Source: Enterobacter dykesii
GTDB lineage: Bacteria > Pseudomonadota > Gammaproteobacteria > Enterobacterales > Enterobacteriaceae
Direction: 5' to 3'
Assembly: GCF_008364625.2 (NCBI RefSeq)
Contig: NZ_CP126604.1
Location: 620,001-684,000, forward strand
Length of the DNA stretch: 64,000 nucleotides
How positions within the stretch are numbered: the first letter of the stretch is position 1; every line of letters starts with the position of its first letter. This document shows positions 1 to 9,263 of this stretch, piece by piece. Under the pieces are notes generated by a model. It had not been told where the DNA came from, did no database searches, and saw nothing but the letters and a program-made list of their open reading frames with translations. The translations under genes were made by a program, and so were the position numbers.

Positions 1-1514
1 TCCAGGAACCAGCGGTCGTGCGAGATAACCATCGCACAGCCCGGGAACTCCAGCAGGGCGTTTTCCAGCGCGCGCAGGGTTTCGATATCCAGGTCGTTGG
101 TTGGTTCATCGAGCAGCAGAACGTTACCGCCCACCTGCAGCAGCTTCGCCAGGTGCAGACGACCGCGCTCACCGCCGGACAGCTCGCCCACGCGTTTGCC
201 CTGGTCGGTGCCTTTGAAGTTAAAGCGGCCAACATAGGCGCGGCTTGGCATCTCGGTGTTGCCGATACGCATGATATCCAGACCGCCGGAGACTTCTTCC
301 CACACGGTTTTGCTGTTATCCATCGCGTCACGGAACTGGTCAACGGAGGCCAGCTTCACGGTTTCACCCAGGGTGATAGAGCCGCTGTCAGGCTGTTCCT
401 GACCGGACATCATGCGGAACAGGGTCGATTTACCCGCGCCGTTCGGACCGATGATCCCGACGATAGCGCCTTTCGGTACGGAGAAGGTCAGGTCGTCGAT
501 CAGCAGGCGGTCACCGTAGGACTTACGCAGGTTGGTCACTTCAACCACTTTATCCCCCAGACGTGCTCCAGGTGGAATAAACAGTTCGTTGGTTTCGTTA
601 CGTTTCTGGTATTCGGTGTTGTTCAGCTCTTCGAAGCGTGCCAGACGGGCTTTGCCTTTAGACTGACGGCCTTTCGCGCCCTGACGAACCCACTCCAGCT
701 CTTTCTCGATAGACTTACGACGCGCCGCTTCCTGAGAAGCTTCCTGCGCCAGACGCTGATCTTTCTGCTCCAGCCAGGAAGAGTAGTTGCCTTCCCACGG
801 AATACCTTCACCGCGGTCCAGCTCCAGGATCCAGCCAGCGACGTTGTCGAGGAAGTAACGGTCGTGGGTAATCGCCACAACGGTGCCTTCGAAGTCGTGC
901 AGGAAGCGCTCCAGCCACGCCACGGATTCTGCATCCAGGTGGTTAGTCGGTTCGTCGAGCAGCAGCATGTCTGGTTTTTCCAGCAGCAGGCGGCACAGCG
1001 CCACGCGACGGCGTTCACCGCCGGAGAGGTTCGCGATTTTCGCATCCCAGTCCGGCAGACGCAGGGCATCAGCCGCGCGCTCCAGCTGCACGTTCAGATT
1101 GTGACCGTCGTGCGCCTGGATGATCTCTTCATACTTGCCCTGTTGCGCGGCCAGCTTGTCGAAGTCCGCATCCGGCTCAGCGTATTTGGCATACACTTCG
1201 TCCAGACCTTTCAGCGCGTTAACCACTTCGGATACCGCTTCTTCAACGGATTCGCGAACGGTGTGTTCCGGGTTCAGCTGAGGTTCCTGCGGCAGGTAAC
1301 CAATCTTGATGCCAGGCTGCGGACGGGCTTCACCTTCGATGTCTGTATCAATGCCGGCCATGATGCGCAGCAGGGTGGACTTACCGGCACCGTTGAGACC
1401 CAGAACACCGATTTTTGCGCCCGGGAAGAAGCTCAGCGAGATATTTTTAAGAATATGACGTTTCGGCGGGACAACTTTGCCGACACGATGCATGGTATAA
1501 ACGAATTGAGCCAC
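1..1514 (-). CDS. ettA: EttA, energy-dependent translational throttle ABC-F ATPase (3' end cut by window)
   Basis: ABC-F protein that binds the ribosomal E site and gates entry into the elongation cycle according to the ATP/ADP ratio; soluble, with no membrane domain. About 504 codons are visible; the family length is about 555, so roughly the last 50 residues lie outside the window. Two ABC domains are seen: the first with GLNGAGKST, LSGGERRRVA and LLLDEPTNHLD, the second with GPNGAGKST, LSGGERGRLHL and LLLDEPTNDLD. The charged linker between them (RLAQEASQEAARRKS and onward) is the P-site tRNA interaction motif. I chose the GTG at 1514 because it gives the family N-terminus MAQFVYTMHRVGK. 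The gene is divergent from slt. Confidence 0.97.
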   Translation of the reverse strand, partial: MAQFVYTMHRVGKVVPPKRHILKNISLSFFPGAKIGVLGLNGAGKSTLLRIMAGIDTDIEGEARPQPGIKIGYLPQEPQLNPEHTVRESVEEAVSEVVNALKGLDEVYAKYAEPDADFDKLAAQQGKYEEIIQAHDGHNLNVQLERAADALRLPDWDAKIANLSGGERRRVALCRLLLEKPDMLLLDEPTNHLDAESVAWLERFLHDFEGTVVAITHDRYFLDNVAGWILELDRGEGIPWEGNYSSWLEQKDQRLAQEASQEAARRKSIEKELEWVRQGAKGRQSKGKARLARFEELNNTEYQKRNETNELFIPPGARLGDKVVEVTNLRKSYGDRLLIDDLTFSVPKGAIVGIIGPNGAGKSTLFRMMSGQEQPDSGSITLGETVKLASVDQFRDAMDNSKTVWEEVSGGLDIMRIGNTEMPSRAYVGRFNFKGTDQGKRVGELSGGERGRLHLAKLLQVGGNVLLLDEPTNDLDIETLRALENALLEFPGCAMVISHDRWFL

Positions 1515-1741
1515 GTTGGACTTCGCCTCTTTTATCGTAATGAGAAGGAATTTCAGCCTCGAAGTGTAGCCTTTTTCACGCCCTAATCCCAGCCAGGAAC
1601 GTCGGGAGTGTTAAAACGCGCAAGAAAGGTAAAAAAGTGTCCATGACGTGGCGCGTTGAAGGATGCCTGGTTAGCATAAGTTAATTAGACTTTGACGTGG
1701 CAAGACGCTGCAATTGACGAAAAAACAATGAGGAAGAGCTT

Positions 1742-3679
1742 GTGGAAAAAGCCAAACGGGTGGTCTGGCGTCTGCTGGCTGCCAGCGTATGCGTAATGGC
1801 GGTAAGCCAGGCGGTGCATGCCGATTCACTGGATGAACAACGTAACCGCTACGCCCAGATTAAACAGGCGTGGGACAACAAGCAGATGGATACCGTGCAG
1901 GCGCTGATGCCGACGCTAAAGGATTATCCGCTGTATCCGTATCTGGAGTATCGCCAGATCACGGACGACCTGATGAACCAGCCTACCGTCACCGTGAATA
2001 ACTTCATTCAGGCGAACCCGACCCTGCCGCCAGCCCGAAATCTCCAGTCTCGTTTTGTGAATGAGCTGGCGCGTCGCGAAGACTGGCGCGGCCTGCTGGC
2101 GTTTAGCCCTGAAAAGCCGAACGCCACCGAAGCCCAGTGTAACTATTACTACGCAAAATGGGCGACCGGCCAGCAGGAAGAGGCCTGGGCCGGAGCGAAA
2201 GAGCTCTGGCTGACCGGAAAAAACCAGCCGAATGCCTGTGATTCCCTGTTTAGCGCGTGGCGTGCTTCCGGCAAGCAGGATCCGCTGTCCTACCTTGAGC
2301 GCATCCGTCTGGCGATGAAAGCCGGTAACACGCGTCTGGTGACCACGCTGGCGGGGCAGATGCCGTCTGATTACCAGACGATCTCCACGGCGGTTATCGG
2401 GCTTGCAAACGATCCGAACAGCGTGCTGAGCTTTGCCCGCAGTACGGGCGCGACCGATTTTACCCGCCAGATGGCGGCGGTGGCCTTTGCCAGCGTGGCG
2501 CGTGACGATGTGGAAAACGCGCGGCTGATGATCCCGCAGCTGGTGCAGGCGCAGCAGCTTAATGAGGAGCAAACCCAGGAGCTGCGCGACATTGTGGCGT
2601 GGCGACTGATGGGCACCGATGTGACCGATGAACAGGCGCGCTGGCGTGACGATGCCATTATGCGTTCGAACTCCACGTCGCTGGTGGAACGTCGCGTGCG
2701 CATGGCGCTGGGCACCGGCGATCGTCGTGGGCTGAATACCTGGCTCGCGCGGTTGCCGATGGAGGCCAAAGAGAAGGACGAATGGCGCTACTGGCAGGCC
2801 GATCTGCTGATGGAGCGCGGTCGTGATGATGAGGCCAAAGAGATCCTCCATTCGCTGATGCAGCAGCGCGGGTTTTACCCGATGGCTGCCGCGCAGCGTC
2901 TGGGGGAGGAATACACCTTCCGTATAGATAAAGCGCCTGCCAACGCGAACCCGGCGCTGACGCAGGGGCCAGAAATGGCGCGCGTGCGCGAGCTGATGTA
3001 CTGGAATATGGATAACACCGCGCGCAGCGAGTGGGCGAATCTGGTGACCAGCCGCACCACCGACGAAAAAGCCCAGCTTGCCCGCTATGCGTTTGATAAT
3101 CACTGGTGGGATCTCAGCGTGCAGGCGACAATTGCAGGCAAGCTTTGGGATCATCTGGAAGAGCGTTTCCCGCTGGCGTACAAAGATCTGTTTGAACGCT
3201 ATACCAGCGGCAAAGATATCCCGCAAAGCTACGCGATGGCGATTGCCCGTCAGGAGAGCGCGTGGAACCCGAAAGTCCGCTCCCCGGTGGGCGCCAGCGG
3301 CCTGATGCAGATTATGCCGGGCACGGCGACGCACACGGTGAAGATGTTTAATATTCCGGGGTACAGCAGCCCGTCGCAGCTTCTCGATCCGGATACCAAC
3401 ATCAACATCGGTACCAGCTATCTCCAGTACGTGTATCAGCAGTTCGGCAATAACCGCATCTTCTCTTCGGCGGCGTATAACGCGGGTCCTGGGCGCGTGC
3501 GCACCTGGCTCGGCAACAGCGCCGGACGCATCGACGCCGTGGCGTTTGTGGAGAGCATCCCGTTCTCGGAAACGCGCGGCTACGTGAAGAACGTGCTGGC
3601 CTATGACGCCTACTATCGCTACTTCATGGGGCAGAAAGATACCCTGATGAGCGATGCCGAGTGGCAGAGACGTTACTGA
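1742..3679 (+). CDS. slt: Soluble lytic murein transglycosylase Slt70
   Basis: Periplasmic exo-lytic transglycosylase that cleaves the MurNAc-GlcNAc bond of peptidoglycan and forms 1,6-anhydroMurNAc ends. 645 residues, the same length as E. coli Slt70. A signal peptide ends near residue 27 (...[10 protein letters not shown]). The alpha-helical U- and L-domains fill most of the protein and the lysozyme-like C-domain spans about 475-645. The catalytic Glu is in [11 protein letters not shown], near residue 505, followed by [13 protein letters not shown] and AYNAGPGRV, the other family-1 motifs. The start is GTG; starting there gives the known MEKAK N-terminus. trpR follows 55 bases later, after its own promoter. 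Confidence 0.97.
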   Translation: MEKAKRVVWRLLAASVCVMAVSQAVHADSLDEQRNRYAQIKQAWDNKQMDTVQALMPTLKDYPLYPYLEYRQITDDLMNQPTVTVNNFIQANPTLPPARNLQSRFVNELARREDWRGLLAFSPEKPNATEAQCNYYYAKWATGQQEEAWAGAKELWLTGKNQPNACDSLFSAWRASGKQDPLSYLERIRLAMKAGNTRLVTTLAGQMPSDYQTISTAVIGLANDPNSVLSFARSTGATDFTRQMAAVAFASVARDDVENARLMIPQLVQAQQLNEEQTQELRDIVAWRLMGTDVTDEQARWRDDAIMRSNSTSLVERRVRMALGTGDRRGLNTWLARLPMEAKEKDEWRYWQADLLMERGRDDEAKEILHSLMQQRGFYPMAAAQRLGEEYTFRIDKAPANANPALTQGPEMARVRELMYWNMDNTARSEWANLVTSRTTDEKAQLARYAFDNHWWDLSVQATIAGKLWDHLEERFPLAYKDLFERYTSGKDIPQSYAMAIARQESAWNPKVRSPVGASGLMQIMPGTATHTVKMFNIPGYSSPSQLLDPDTNINIGTSYLQYVYQQFGNNRIFSSAAYNAGPGRVRTWLGNSAGRIDAVAFVESIPFSETRGYVKNVLAYDAYYRYFMGQKDTLMSDAEWQRRY

Positions 3680-3693
3680 TCGGCGCGGGTTGT

Positions 3694-3720
3694 GTTATGC
3701 TGTACTCGCTAAAGAGTACA
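3694..3720 (+). promoter_or_regulatory. trpR promoter -10 and TrpR operator
   Basis: A perfect 7-base inverted repeat, TGTACTC-GCTAAA-GAGTACA, occupies 3701-3720, just before trpR. It matches the known autoregulatory trpR operator type (GTACTC...GAGTAC). A -10-like TATGCT at 3696-3701 touches its left arm, so bound TrpR would block the promoter. Confidence 0.85.
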
Positions 3721-3734
3721 AGAGGCAGCATAAC

Positions 3735-4064
3735 ATGACCCAGCATTCCCCGTATTCCTCGGCAATGGCCGAACAACGTCATCAGGAGTGGCTTCGTTTT
3801 GTGGAGCTGCTTCGCCAGTCTTACGAGCAGGATCTGCATTTACCCCTGATGCAGCTGATGCTCACGCCGGACGAGCGTGAGGCGCTGGGCACCCGCGTGC
3901 GGATCATTGAAGAGTTGCTGCGCGGAGAGATGAGCCAGCGCGAGCTGAAAAATGAGCTCGGCGCGGGTATTGCAACGATCACCCGCGGCTCAAACAGCCT
4001 GAAGTCGGCCCCAGTTGAGCTGCGTCAGTGGCTCGAGTCAGTCTTATTAAGCGATCAACGATAA
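3735..4064 (+). CDS. trpR: Trp operon repressor TrpR
   Basis: Tryptophan-dependent homodimeric repressor of trp, aroH, mtr and its own gene. 109 residues (E. coli 108). The all-helical TrpR fold is evident: [36 protein letters not shown] precedes the helix-turn-helix recognition segment [12 protein letters not shown]. The ATG at 3735 gives the family start ([19 protein letters not shown]); an in-frame ATG upstream would run through the operator and is rejected. The 3' end overlaps the convergent yjjX by 10 bases. Confidence 0.96.
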   Translation: MTQHSPYSSAMAEQRHQEWLRFVELLRQSYEQDLHLPLMQLMLTPDEREALGTRVRIIEELLRGEMSQRELKNELGAGIATITRGSNSLKSAPVELRQWLESVLLSDQR

Positions 4065-4570
4065 ATCGCGTTATGGAACGGGCTTAACGCCAGGATCACC
4101 GCCTGATGATAAACGCCTGAACGCGTCAGCGCGCCTGCGGTAAAGACGCCAATCGCCCCTTCTTTACGGCCAATCTCATCAATGCCGGTGTACTGCGACA
4201 TCACTGGCCCGAGCGCTTCACCCGCACGGACTTTTTCCAGAATGATCTCCGGCAGCGGCAGGGTGGCCGAACGCGCTTCACCGCGCTGCTCGCGGCTTTC
4301 GATGACAACCCAGCTAAAGGTTGCGCCTTCGTCGATGCCTGCTTCAATCGCTACCCAAAAGTCAGCATCCGGTGCGGCAGCCTTCGCGTTTGCCACGCGA
4401 TTTCGTGCGCCAGCGCGCGTTTCCTCGCTGCCAAACGGCTGTTCAGGTACGCCGCTCTCGACGCCGATAGCCTCAATATGGCAGGATCCTTCGCCGAAAA
4501 TCTCTTCAAAAGCCTTTAGAATTGCCTGAATTTTGGCAGGATTGGTGGTAGCAGAGACAACATGGTGCAT
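4055..4570 (-). CDS. yjjX: Inosine/xanthosine triphosphatase YjjX
   Basis: House-cleaning NTPase that hydrolyses non-canonical ITP and XTP (and dITP), keeping deaminated purines out of nucleic acids; cytosolic. 171 residues, full length. The N-terminus [13 protein letters not shown] is the substrate-binding SATxNPxK motif of the family, and [13 protein letters not shown] and WVAIEAGID follow in the expected places. Convergent with trpR (10-base overlap) and divergent from gpmB across a 50-base gap that must hold both promoters. Confidence 0.94.
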   Translation of the reverse strand: MHHVVSATTNPAKIQAILKAFEEIFGEGSCHIEAIGVESGVPEQPFGSEETRAGARNRVANAKAAAPDADFWVAIEAGIDEGATFSWVVIESREQRGEARSATLPLPEIILEKVRAGEALGPVMSQYTGIDEIGRKEGAIGVFTAGALTRSGVYHQAVILALSPFHNAIYR

Positions 4571-4620
4571 AATTAAGCTCGATTCTAAAAAAACTCATCG
4601 CAGTATAACGGAAAAAAAGC

Positions 4621-5268
4621 ATGTTACAGGTATACCTTGTTCGCCACGGTGAAACGCAGTGGAACGCCGAGCGACGTATTCAAGGCCAGTCAGACAGCCC
4701 TCTGACAGAGAAGGGTGTGCAGCAAGCGTGGCAGGTGGCAGAGCGTGCCAGAACGCTGGGCATTACCCACGTGATTACCAGCGATTTAGGTCGCACGCAG
4801 CAGACGGCGCGCATCATTGCAGATGCCTGCGGCTGCGATGTGATGCTTGAGCCGCGCCTGCGCGAGCTGGATATGGGCGTGCTGGAAAAACGCCATATCG
4901 ATACGCTGACGGAAGCGGAGGAGGGCTGGCGCCGCACGCTGGTGAACGGTACCGAAGATGGCCGTATTCCTGAAGGCGAATCCATGCAGGAGCTTAGCGT
5001 ACGCATGCACGCCGCGCTGGCGGAATGCCTGAAGCTTCCGGCTGGCAGCCGTCCGCTGCTGGTGAGTCACGGGATTGCGTTGGGTTGCCTGGTGAGCACC
5101 ATTCTGGGGCTACCGGCTTACGCTGAGCGCCGTTTGCGTCTGCGCAACTGCTCGATTTCCCGGATTGATTATCAGGAAAGCGCGTGGCTGGCGTCGGGCT
5201 GGGTAGTGGAGATGGCAGGGGACATTTCGCATCTTGATGCCCCTGCGCTTGACGAACTGCAGCGTTAA
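4621..5268 (+). CDS. gpmB: Histidine phosphatase family protein GpmB (YtjC)
   Basis: Member of the cofactor-dependent phosphoglycerate mutase / histidine phosphatase superfamily. 215 residues. The phosphoacceptor motif LVRHGETQWN is at the N-terminus (His9), and the second catalytic His is in LVSHGIALG near residue 150. The name GpmB is traditional; true mutase activity in this subfamily is doubtful and a phosphatase role is more likely, so the physiological substrate is unsettled. The 3' end overlaps the convergent rob by 4 bases. Confidence 0.93.
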   Translation: MLQVYLVRHGETQWNAERRIQGQSDSPLTEKGVQQAWQVAERARTLGITHVITSDLGRTQQTARIIADACGCDVMLEPRLRELDMGVLEKRHIDTLTEAEEGWRRTLVNGTEDGRIPEGESMQELSVRMHAALAECLKLPAGSRPLLVSHGIALGCLVSTILGLPAYAERRLRLRNCSISRIDYQESAWLASGWVVEMAGDISHLDAPALDELQR

Positions 5269-6134
5269 CGACGGATCGGAATCAAGAATTCCATACGCAG
5301 ATTGATTGGACCTTCTTCCGGTTTGGCATCCTGCGCCGGATAGTAGCGCTCAATGTCCTGACCTTTACGGCGATTCAGATTCAGCATCGGCATGCAGGTT
5401 CCGTAAACGGTCAGGATAAACTCCTGAACCCCCGTTCCCAGCCCTTCATACGCGAACATCACGTATTCGCCACCTTCCAGCACGACAGGCTTTGATCCCT
5501 GAATGTAGCCATTGGCCATATCGGGCGTCAGCGCGGTGGTGTAGAACACCTCCTGCTCGTCGTCTTTTTCCTGGCTTGGGTGCGTTTCGTTGAGGCCGTA
5601 CAGGATCGGCGGGATCGTCGGTGCGTGGCTCAGGAAATCGCGCCAGAACTGGACGCGCATCTGATGACGGAACTCTGAAATCTGCTCCAGGGAGCACGAA
5701 TAGCTCTGCGTCGTGCCGATCAGATGGGTTTCCGGCAGTGTAACAATTTCATACTTCGGCATCGCGAATTCGCCCAGACGCAGCGGCGGACGCATGCCAA
5801 ACGAGCTCCAGTCAGGCGAGCGGCGATAAAGCGCTGGCGTCAACGAGAACTGTTTTTTAAAGGCGCGGGTGAAGGTCTGCTGGGAATCGAAACGATATTG
5901 CAGGGCAATATCCAGAATCGGCCGCGCGGTCAGGCGCAGTGCCACAGCAGATTTTGATAAACGACGTGCGCGAATATAGGCCCCGATAGCATGACCGGTG
6001 ACATCCTTGAACATCCTTTGCAAATGCCACTTGGAATAGCCTGCTTTAGCCGCCACATTATCCAGTGACAAAGGCTGGTCGAGATGACCTTCCAGCCAGG
6101 TGAGCAGGTCGCGAATAATTCCAGCCTGATCCAT
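5265..6134 (-). CDS. rob: AraC/XylS-family regulator Rob (right origin-binding protein)
   Basis: Activator of the mar/sox/rob regulon (efflux, superoxide, organic solvent and bile tolerance), first found by its binding to oriC. 289 residues. The N-terminal AraC-type DNA-binding domain, residues about 1-105, contains two helix-turn-helix motifs (NVAAKAGYSKWHLQRMFK and DIALQYRFDSQQTFTRAFKK). Residues about 120-289 form the GyrI-like ligand-binding domain that sets Rob apart from MarA and SoxS. Divergent from creA across 211 bases. Confidence 0.96.
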   Translation of the reverse strand: MDQAGIIRDLLTWLEGHLDQPLSLDNVAAKAGYSKWHLQRMFKDVTGHAIGAYIRARRLSKSAVALRLTARPILDIALQYRFDSQQTFTRAFKKQFSLTPALYRRSPDWSSFGMRPPLRLGEFAMPKYEIVTLPETHLIGTTQSYSCSLEQISEFRHQMRVQFWRDFLSHAPTIPPILYGLNETHPSQEKDDEQEVFYTTALTPDMANGYIQGSKPVVLEGGEYVMFAYEGLGTGVQEFILTVYGTCMPMLNLNRRKGQDIERYYPAQDAKPEEGPINLRMEFLIPIRR

Positions 6135-6345
6135 ATACTATCCTCATCCTTAAAACAGCAGGTGCCTGATAACAGGTTAGCGGATAATAGCATTTTTTGA
6201 TGTTTTAGCATTCAGTGTTTTTTTTGCGCATTCATGCTTTTTAGAGCACATTACAGGCAGATATATTCTAATCCTGTGATCTTGCTACATTTTTGTCTAA
6301 AGTGTTGAATAATTGCTCAGTGTAATTTTAAAGAATGGTAACAAT

Positions 6346-6819
6346 ATGAAATACAAGACTTTGATCTTCACCGCGTTGATGCTGATGGTTGGGCGTGTGG
6401 CGCAGGCAGAACAGATTGGCTCCGTCGATACCGTGTTCAAAATGTTCGGTCCGGACCACAAAATCGTGGTGGAGGCGTTTGACGATCCGGACGTGAAAAA
6501 CGTCACCTGCTACGTCAGCCGCGCGAAAACGGGCGGTATCAAAGGCGGGCTGGGACTGGCGGAAGATACCTCCGATGCGGCGATTTCTTGCCAGCAGGTG
6601 GGGCCGGTTGAGTTGAGCGATAAAATTAAAAACGGCAAAGCGCAGGGCGACGTGGTATTCCAGAAGCGGACCTCGCTGGTGTTCAAAAAACTGCAGGTGG
6701 TGCGTTTCTATGATGCCAAACGCAACACCCTGGCGTACCTTGCCTACTCTGACAAAGTGGTGGAAGGCTCGCCGAAAAACGCGATCAGCGCGGTGCCGAT
6801 TATGCCGTGGCGGGAATAA
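6346..6819 (+). CDS. creA: CreA family periplasmic protein
   Basis: Small conserved exported protein of unknown function (DUF1131). 157 residues, the same as E. coli. The signal peptide [21 protein letters not shown] is followed by [18 protein letters not shown]. Two cysteines (VTCYVS and ISCQQV) could form a disulfide. The ATG at 6346 gives the known N-terminus; an in-frame ATG at 6313 would add an unlikely polar extension. In E. coli creA heads creABCD; here the next gene is arcA on the other strand and no creB, creC or creD is present. Confidence 0.94.
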   Translation: MKYKTLIFTALMLMVGRVAQAEQIGSVDTVFKMFGPDHKIVVEAFDDPDVKNVTCYVSRAKTGGIKGGLGLAEDTSDAAISCQQVGPVELSDKIKNGKAQGDVVFQKRTSLVFKKLQVVRFYDAKRNTLAYLAYSDKVVEGSPKNAISAVPIMPWRE

Positions 6820-6847
6820 AAAAAACGGCGCAAATGCGCCGTTTTTT
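6819..6847. terminator. Bidirectional terminator between creA and arcA
   Basis: Stem AAAAACGGCGC / GCGCCGTTTTT with loop AAAT, A-rich on the left and T-rich on the right, so it can end both creA (plus) and arcA (minus). Confidence 0.9.
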
Positions 6848-6865
6848 AATGCGTTAACTGCGGGA

Positions 6866-7582
6866 TTACTCCTGCAGATCGCCGCAGAAACGGTACCCTT
6901 CGCCGTGGATCGTGGCGATGATTTCCGGCGTATCTGGCGTAGATTCGAAATGCTTACGAATACGGCGAATGGTCACGTCTACAGTACGGTCGTGCGGTTT
7001 CAGCTCACGGCCGGTCATTTTCTTCAGCAGCTCTGCACGGGACTGAATTTTGCCCGGGTTTTCGCAGAAGTGCAGCATCGCGCGGAATTCACTGCGCGGC
7101 AGTTTATACTGCTCACCGTTCGGGCTGATCAGCGAACGGCTATTGATATCAAGTTCCCAGCCGTTGAATTTGTAGCTGTCTACGCTACGACGCTCTTCGC
7201 TGACCGTACCCAGGTTCATGGTGCGGGACAGCAGGTTGCGTGCACGAATGGTTAACTCGCGAGGGTTGAACGGCTTGGTGATGTAGTCATCCGCACCGAT
7301 TTCCAGGCCAAGAATTTTATCAACTTCGTTATCACGGCCCGTCAGGAACATTAACGCGACGTTCGCCTGCTCGCGCAGTTCGCGCGCCAGAAGAAGACCG
7401 TTTTTGCCCGGCAGGTTAATATCCATGATCACCAGGTTGATATCATTTTCAGAAAGGATCTGATGCATCTCTGCGCCATCGGTCGCTTCAAAGACATCGT
7501 AGCCTTCTGCTTCGAAAATGCTCTTTAACGTGTTGCGTGTTACCAACTCGTCTTCAACGATAAGAATGTGCGGGGTCTGCAT
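6866..7582 (-). CDS. arcA: Two-component response regulator ArcA
   Basis: Global regulator of respiratory and fermentative metabolism; phosphorylated by the ArcB sensor under low oxygen, it mostly represses aerobic genes. 238 residues. The receiver domain (1-120) carries acidic residues in VEDE, phosphoacceptor Asp54 (VIMDINLPG) and the conserved Lys in YITKPFN. The OmpR-type winged helix (about 135-235) ends in [11 protein letters not shown]...[14 protein letters not shown]. The gene has an unusually long 5' region (over 600 bases to lasT) that contains yjjY on the opposite strand and an FNR-like box. Confidence 0.97.
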   Translation of the reverse strand: MQTPHILIVEDELVTRNTLKSIFEAEGYDVFEATDGAEMHQILSENDINLVIMDINLPGKNGLLLARELREQANVALMFLTGRDNEVDKILGLEIGADDYITKPFNPRELTIRARNLLSRTMNLGTVSEERRSVDSYKFNGWELDINSRSLISPNGEQYKLPRSEFRAMLHFCENPGKIQSRAELLKKMTGRELKPHDRTVDVTIRRIRKHFESTPDTPEIIATIHGEGYRFCGDLQE

Positions 7583-7677
7583 GTTTGCTACCTAAATTGC
7601 CAACTAAATCGAAACAGGAAGTACAAAAGTCCCTGACCTGCCTGATGCATGTCGCAAATTAACATGATCGGCTTAAC

Positions 7678-7818
7678 GTGACTAAAGTACGTAATTGCGT
7701 TCTTGATGCACTTTCCATCAACGTCAACAACATCATTAGCTTGGTCTTGGGTACTTTCCCTTTGGACCCGACAGTGTCAAAAACGGCTGTCATCCTAACC
7801 ATTTTAACAGCAACATAA
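7678..7818 (+). CDS. yjjY: Small protein YjjY, encoded opposite the arcA leader
   Basis: 46-codon frame starting with GTG (MTKVRNCVLDALSINVNN...) and ending ...VILTILTAT. It closely resembles the short protein annotated as yjjY at the same place in E. coli. The second half is hydrophobic (TAVILTILTA). It lies on the strand opposite the arcA 5' untranslated region, so its sequence could be conserved either for the peptide or for the arcA leader. No function is known. No strong ribosome-binding site precedes the GTG. Confidence 0.5.
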   Translation: MTKVRNCVLDALSINVNNIISLVLGTFPLDPTVSKTAVILTILTAT

Positions 7819-8217
7819 CAGGCTAAGTGACACCAGACACCCAATAAAACTACGCTTCGTTGACATATATCAAGTTCAATTGTAGCACGTTAACAGTTTG
7901 ATGAAATCATCGTAGCGGAATGCTAGCCTTTGTCACAATTTTTCAATAAACCAACTAGTTGCGGACATTGATTTATAAACGAAGCGAATCCAATCAGAAT
8001 AGGGTATTCATGACGCCATTATCATTATAAAACATAGGGATAATAGTGTTCTGTTAACATTCTAACTGATTGTTCAGACAAGGAATAGTTTAGCGTTTTT
8101 AATTTGTTATGAAACGCTATTTCGGTGATTTGTGTTGCAATTTTGTAAATTCGCGATGCGTAATATGTTGAAGTGCATCACATTTTTGCCCGCTAACTGA
8201 TTAAAAAGAGAGCATAA
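7819..8217. other. Intergenic region between yjjY and lasT
   Basis: About 400 AT-rich bases that should hold the distal arcA promoters (minus strand, with the FNR-like box at 7860-7873) and the lasT promoter (plus strand). I see no convincing further gene. A purine-rich AAAGAGAG before the lasT ATG is a plausible ribosome-binding site. Confidence 0.6.
7860..7873. promoter_or_regulatory. FNR-like box upstream of arcA
   Basis: TTGAC-ATAT-ATCAA matches the FNR consensus TTGAT-N4-ATCAA with one mismatch. It lies about 280 bases upstream of the arcA start codon. E. coli arcA is known to be activated by FNR from a distal promoter, which fits this position. Confidence 0.6.
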
Positions 8218-8904
8218 ATGCATCTGTCGATTGTACTGGTCGCCCCAGCCAGAGCCGAAAATATAGGCGCTGCCGCGCGCGCCATGAAGACCATGGGATT
8301 TACCGATTTACGTATCGTGGACAGCACCGCGCACCTGGAGCCTGCGGCACGTTGGGTAGCGCACGGTTCGGGCGATATCCTCGATAATATAACCACTTAC
8401 GCGACGCTTGCTGAGGCGCTGCACGACATCTCGTTTACCGTTGCGACCACCGCGCGCAGCCGTGCGAAGTTCCATTACTATGCCACCCCAGCGGAGCTGG
8501 TGCCGATGCTGAGCGAGAAAAGCCAGTGGCTGGAGAAGGCCGCGCTGGTGTTTGGTCGTGAAGATTCCGGATTAACCAACGAAGAGCTGGAGCTGGCGGA
8601 CGTTCTTACCGGTGCGCCGATGGTCGCCGATTATCCTTCTCTCAATTTAGGCCAGGCGGTCATGGTCTACTGCTATCAATTAGCATCCTTAATACAAATT
8701 CCGCAGCCGTCTGTTACAGGCACCGATGAAAACCAACTGGCTGCACTTCGCGGGCGCGTAGAAAACCTGCTCATGCAGCTGGGTGTGGCTGACGATCAAA
8801 AAATGGTCGACTGGCTGCAGCAGCGTTTGGGGCGTCTTGAGCAGCGGGACACCGCCATGCTGCACCGTTTGCTGCACGATATTGAAAAAAAATTGGCCGA
8901 GTAA
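8218..8904 (+). CDS. lasT: SPOUT-family tRNA/rRNA 2'-O-methyltransferase paralogue LasT (YjtD)
   Basis: TrmJ-like member of the SpoU/TrmD (SPOUT) methyltransferases. 228 residues. Family motif 1 is AENIGAAARAMKTMGF near the N-terminus; motif 2 is VFGREDSGLTNEEL and motif 3 is PSLNLGQAVMVYCYQL, which form the knotted SAM site. The C-terminal ~60 residues are a charged helical tail. The substrate of this paralogue is not established, so I do not assign a modified position. It stands alone between arcA and the thr operon. Confidence 0.87.
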   Translation: MHLSIVLVAPARAENIGAAARAMKTMGFTDLRIVDSTAHLEPAARWVAHGSGDILDNITTYATLAEALHDISFTVATTARSRAKFHYYATPAELVPMLSEKSQWLEKAALVFGREDSGLTNEELELADVLTGAPMVADYPSLNLGQAVMVYCYQLASLIQIPQPSVTGTDENQLAALRGRVENLLMQLGVADDQKMVDWLQQRLGRLEQRDTAMLHRLLHDIEKKLAE

Positions 8905-9037
8905 AATACTGCCATAAGTTTTTACTATGGCGAATAAGTCTGTCTGGATGGGTTGCATCTGGGGGAATCGGATGAAAATAATTCTGCACGCAGCGGGACG
9001 TGAGAGTCTTCCGAATTGTGATCAAATTAAAAATTCG

Positions 9038-9075
9038 TTGACTTAAGGTGCCCGATCCTTTAACCCTAAAAGAAT
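9038..9075 (+). promoter_or_regulatory. thrLABC promoter
   Basis: A good -35 (TTGACT, 9038-9043) is followed by TTTAAC at 9059-9064 and a TA-rich stretch, resembling the E. coli thr promoter (TTGACTTAGGTCACTAAATA...). The exact -10 hexamer is uncertain. Confidence 0.6.
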
Positions 9076-9115
9076 ACAGGACAGACAGATAATAATGACA
9101 GAGTACACAACATCC

Positions 9116-9184
9116 ATGAAACGCATCAGCATCACCACCATTACTACAACCATCATCATTACCACAGGTAACGATGCGGGCTGA
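9116..9184 (+). CDS. thrL: thr operon leader peptide ThrL
   Basis: 22-codon leader that senses charged tRNA-Thr and tRNA-Ile by ribosome stalling. Residues 4-17 are almost entirely Ile and Thr: I count 7 Thr and 6 Ile, followed by GNDAG. E. coli ThrL has 21 residues with 8 Thr and 4 Ile, so this species leans more on Ile. The attenuator hairpin begins 23 bases after the stop. Confidence 0.95.
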   Translation: MKRISITTITTTIIITTGNDAG

Positions 9185-9206
9185 CGCGTACAGGAAAAAC
9201 AAAAAA

Positions 9207-9238
9207 AGCCCGCACCTGAACAGTGCGGGCTTTTTTTT
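9207..9238 (+). terminator. thr attenuator
   Basis: Rho-independent hairpin AGCCCGCAC / GTGCGGGCT with loop CTGAACA and an eight-T run, placed between thrL and thrA. It is the intrinsic terminator that is bypassed when the leader ribosome stalls at Thr or Ile codons. Confidence 0.95.
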
Positions 9239-9263
9239 CGGCTAAAGGAAACGAGGTAGAACC

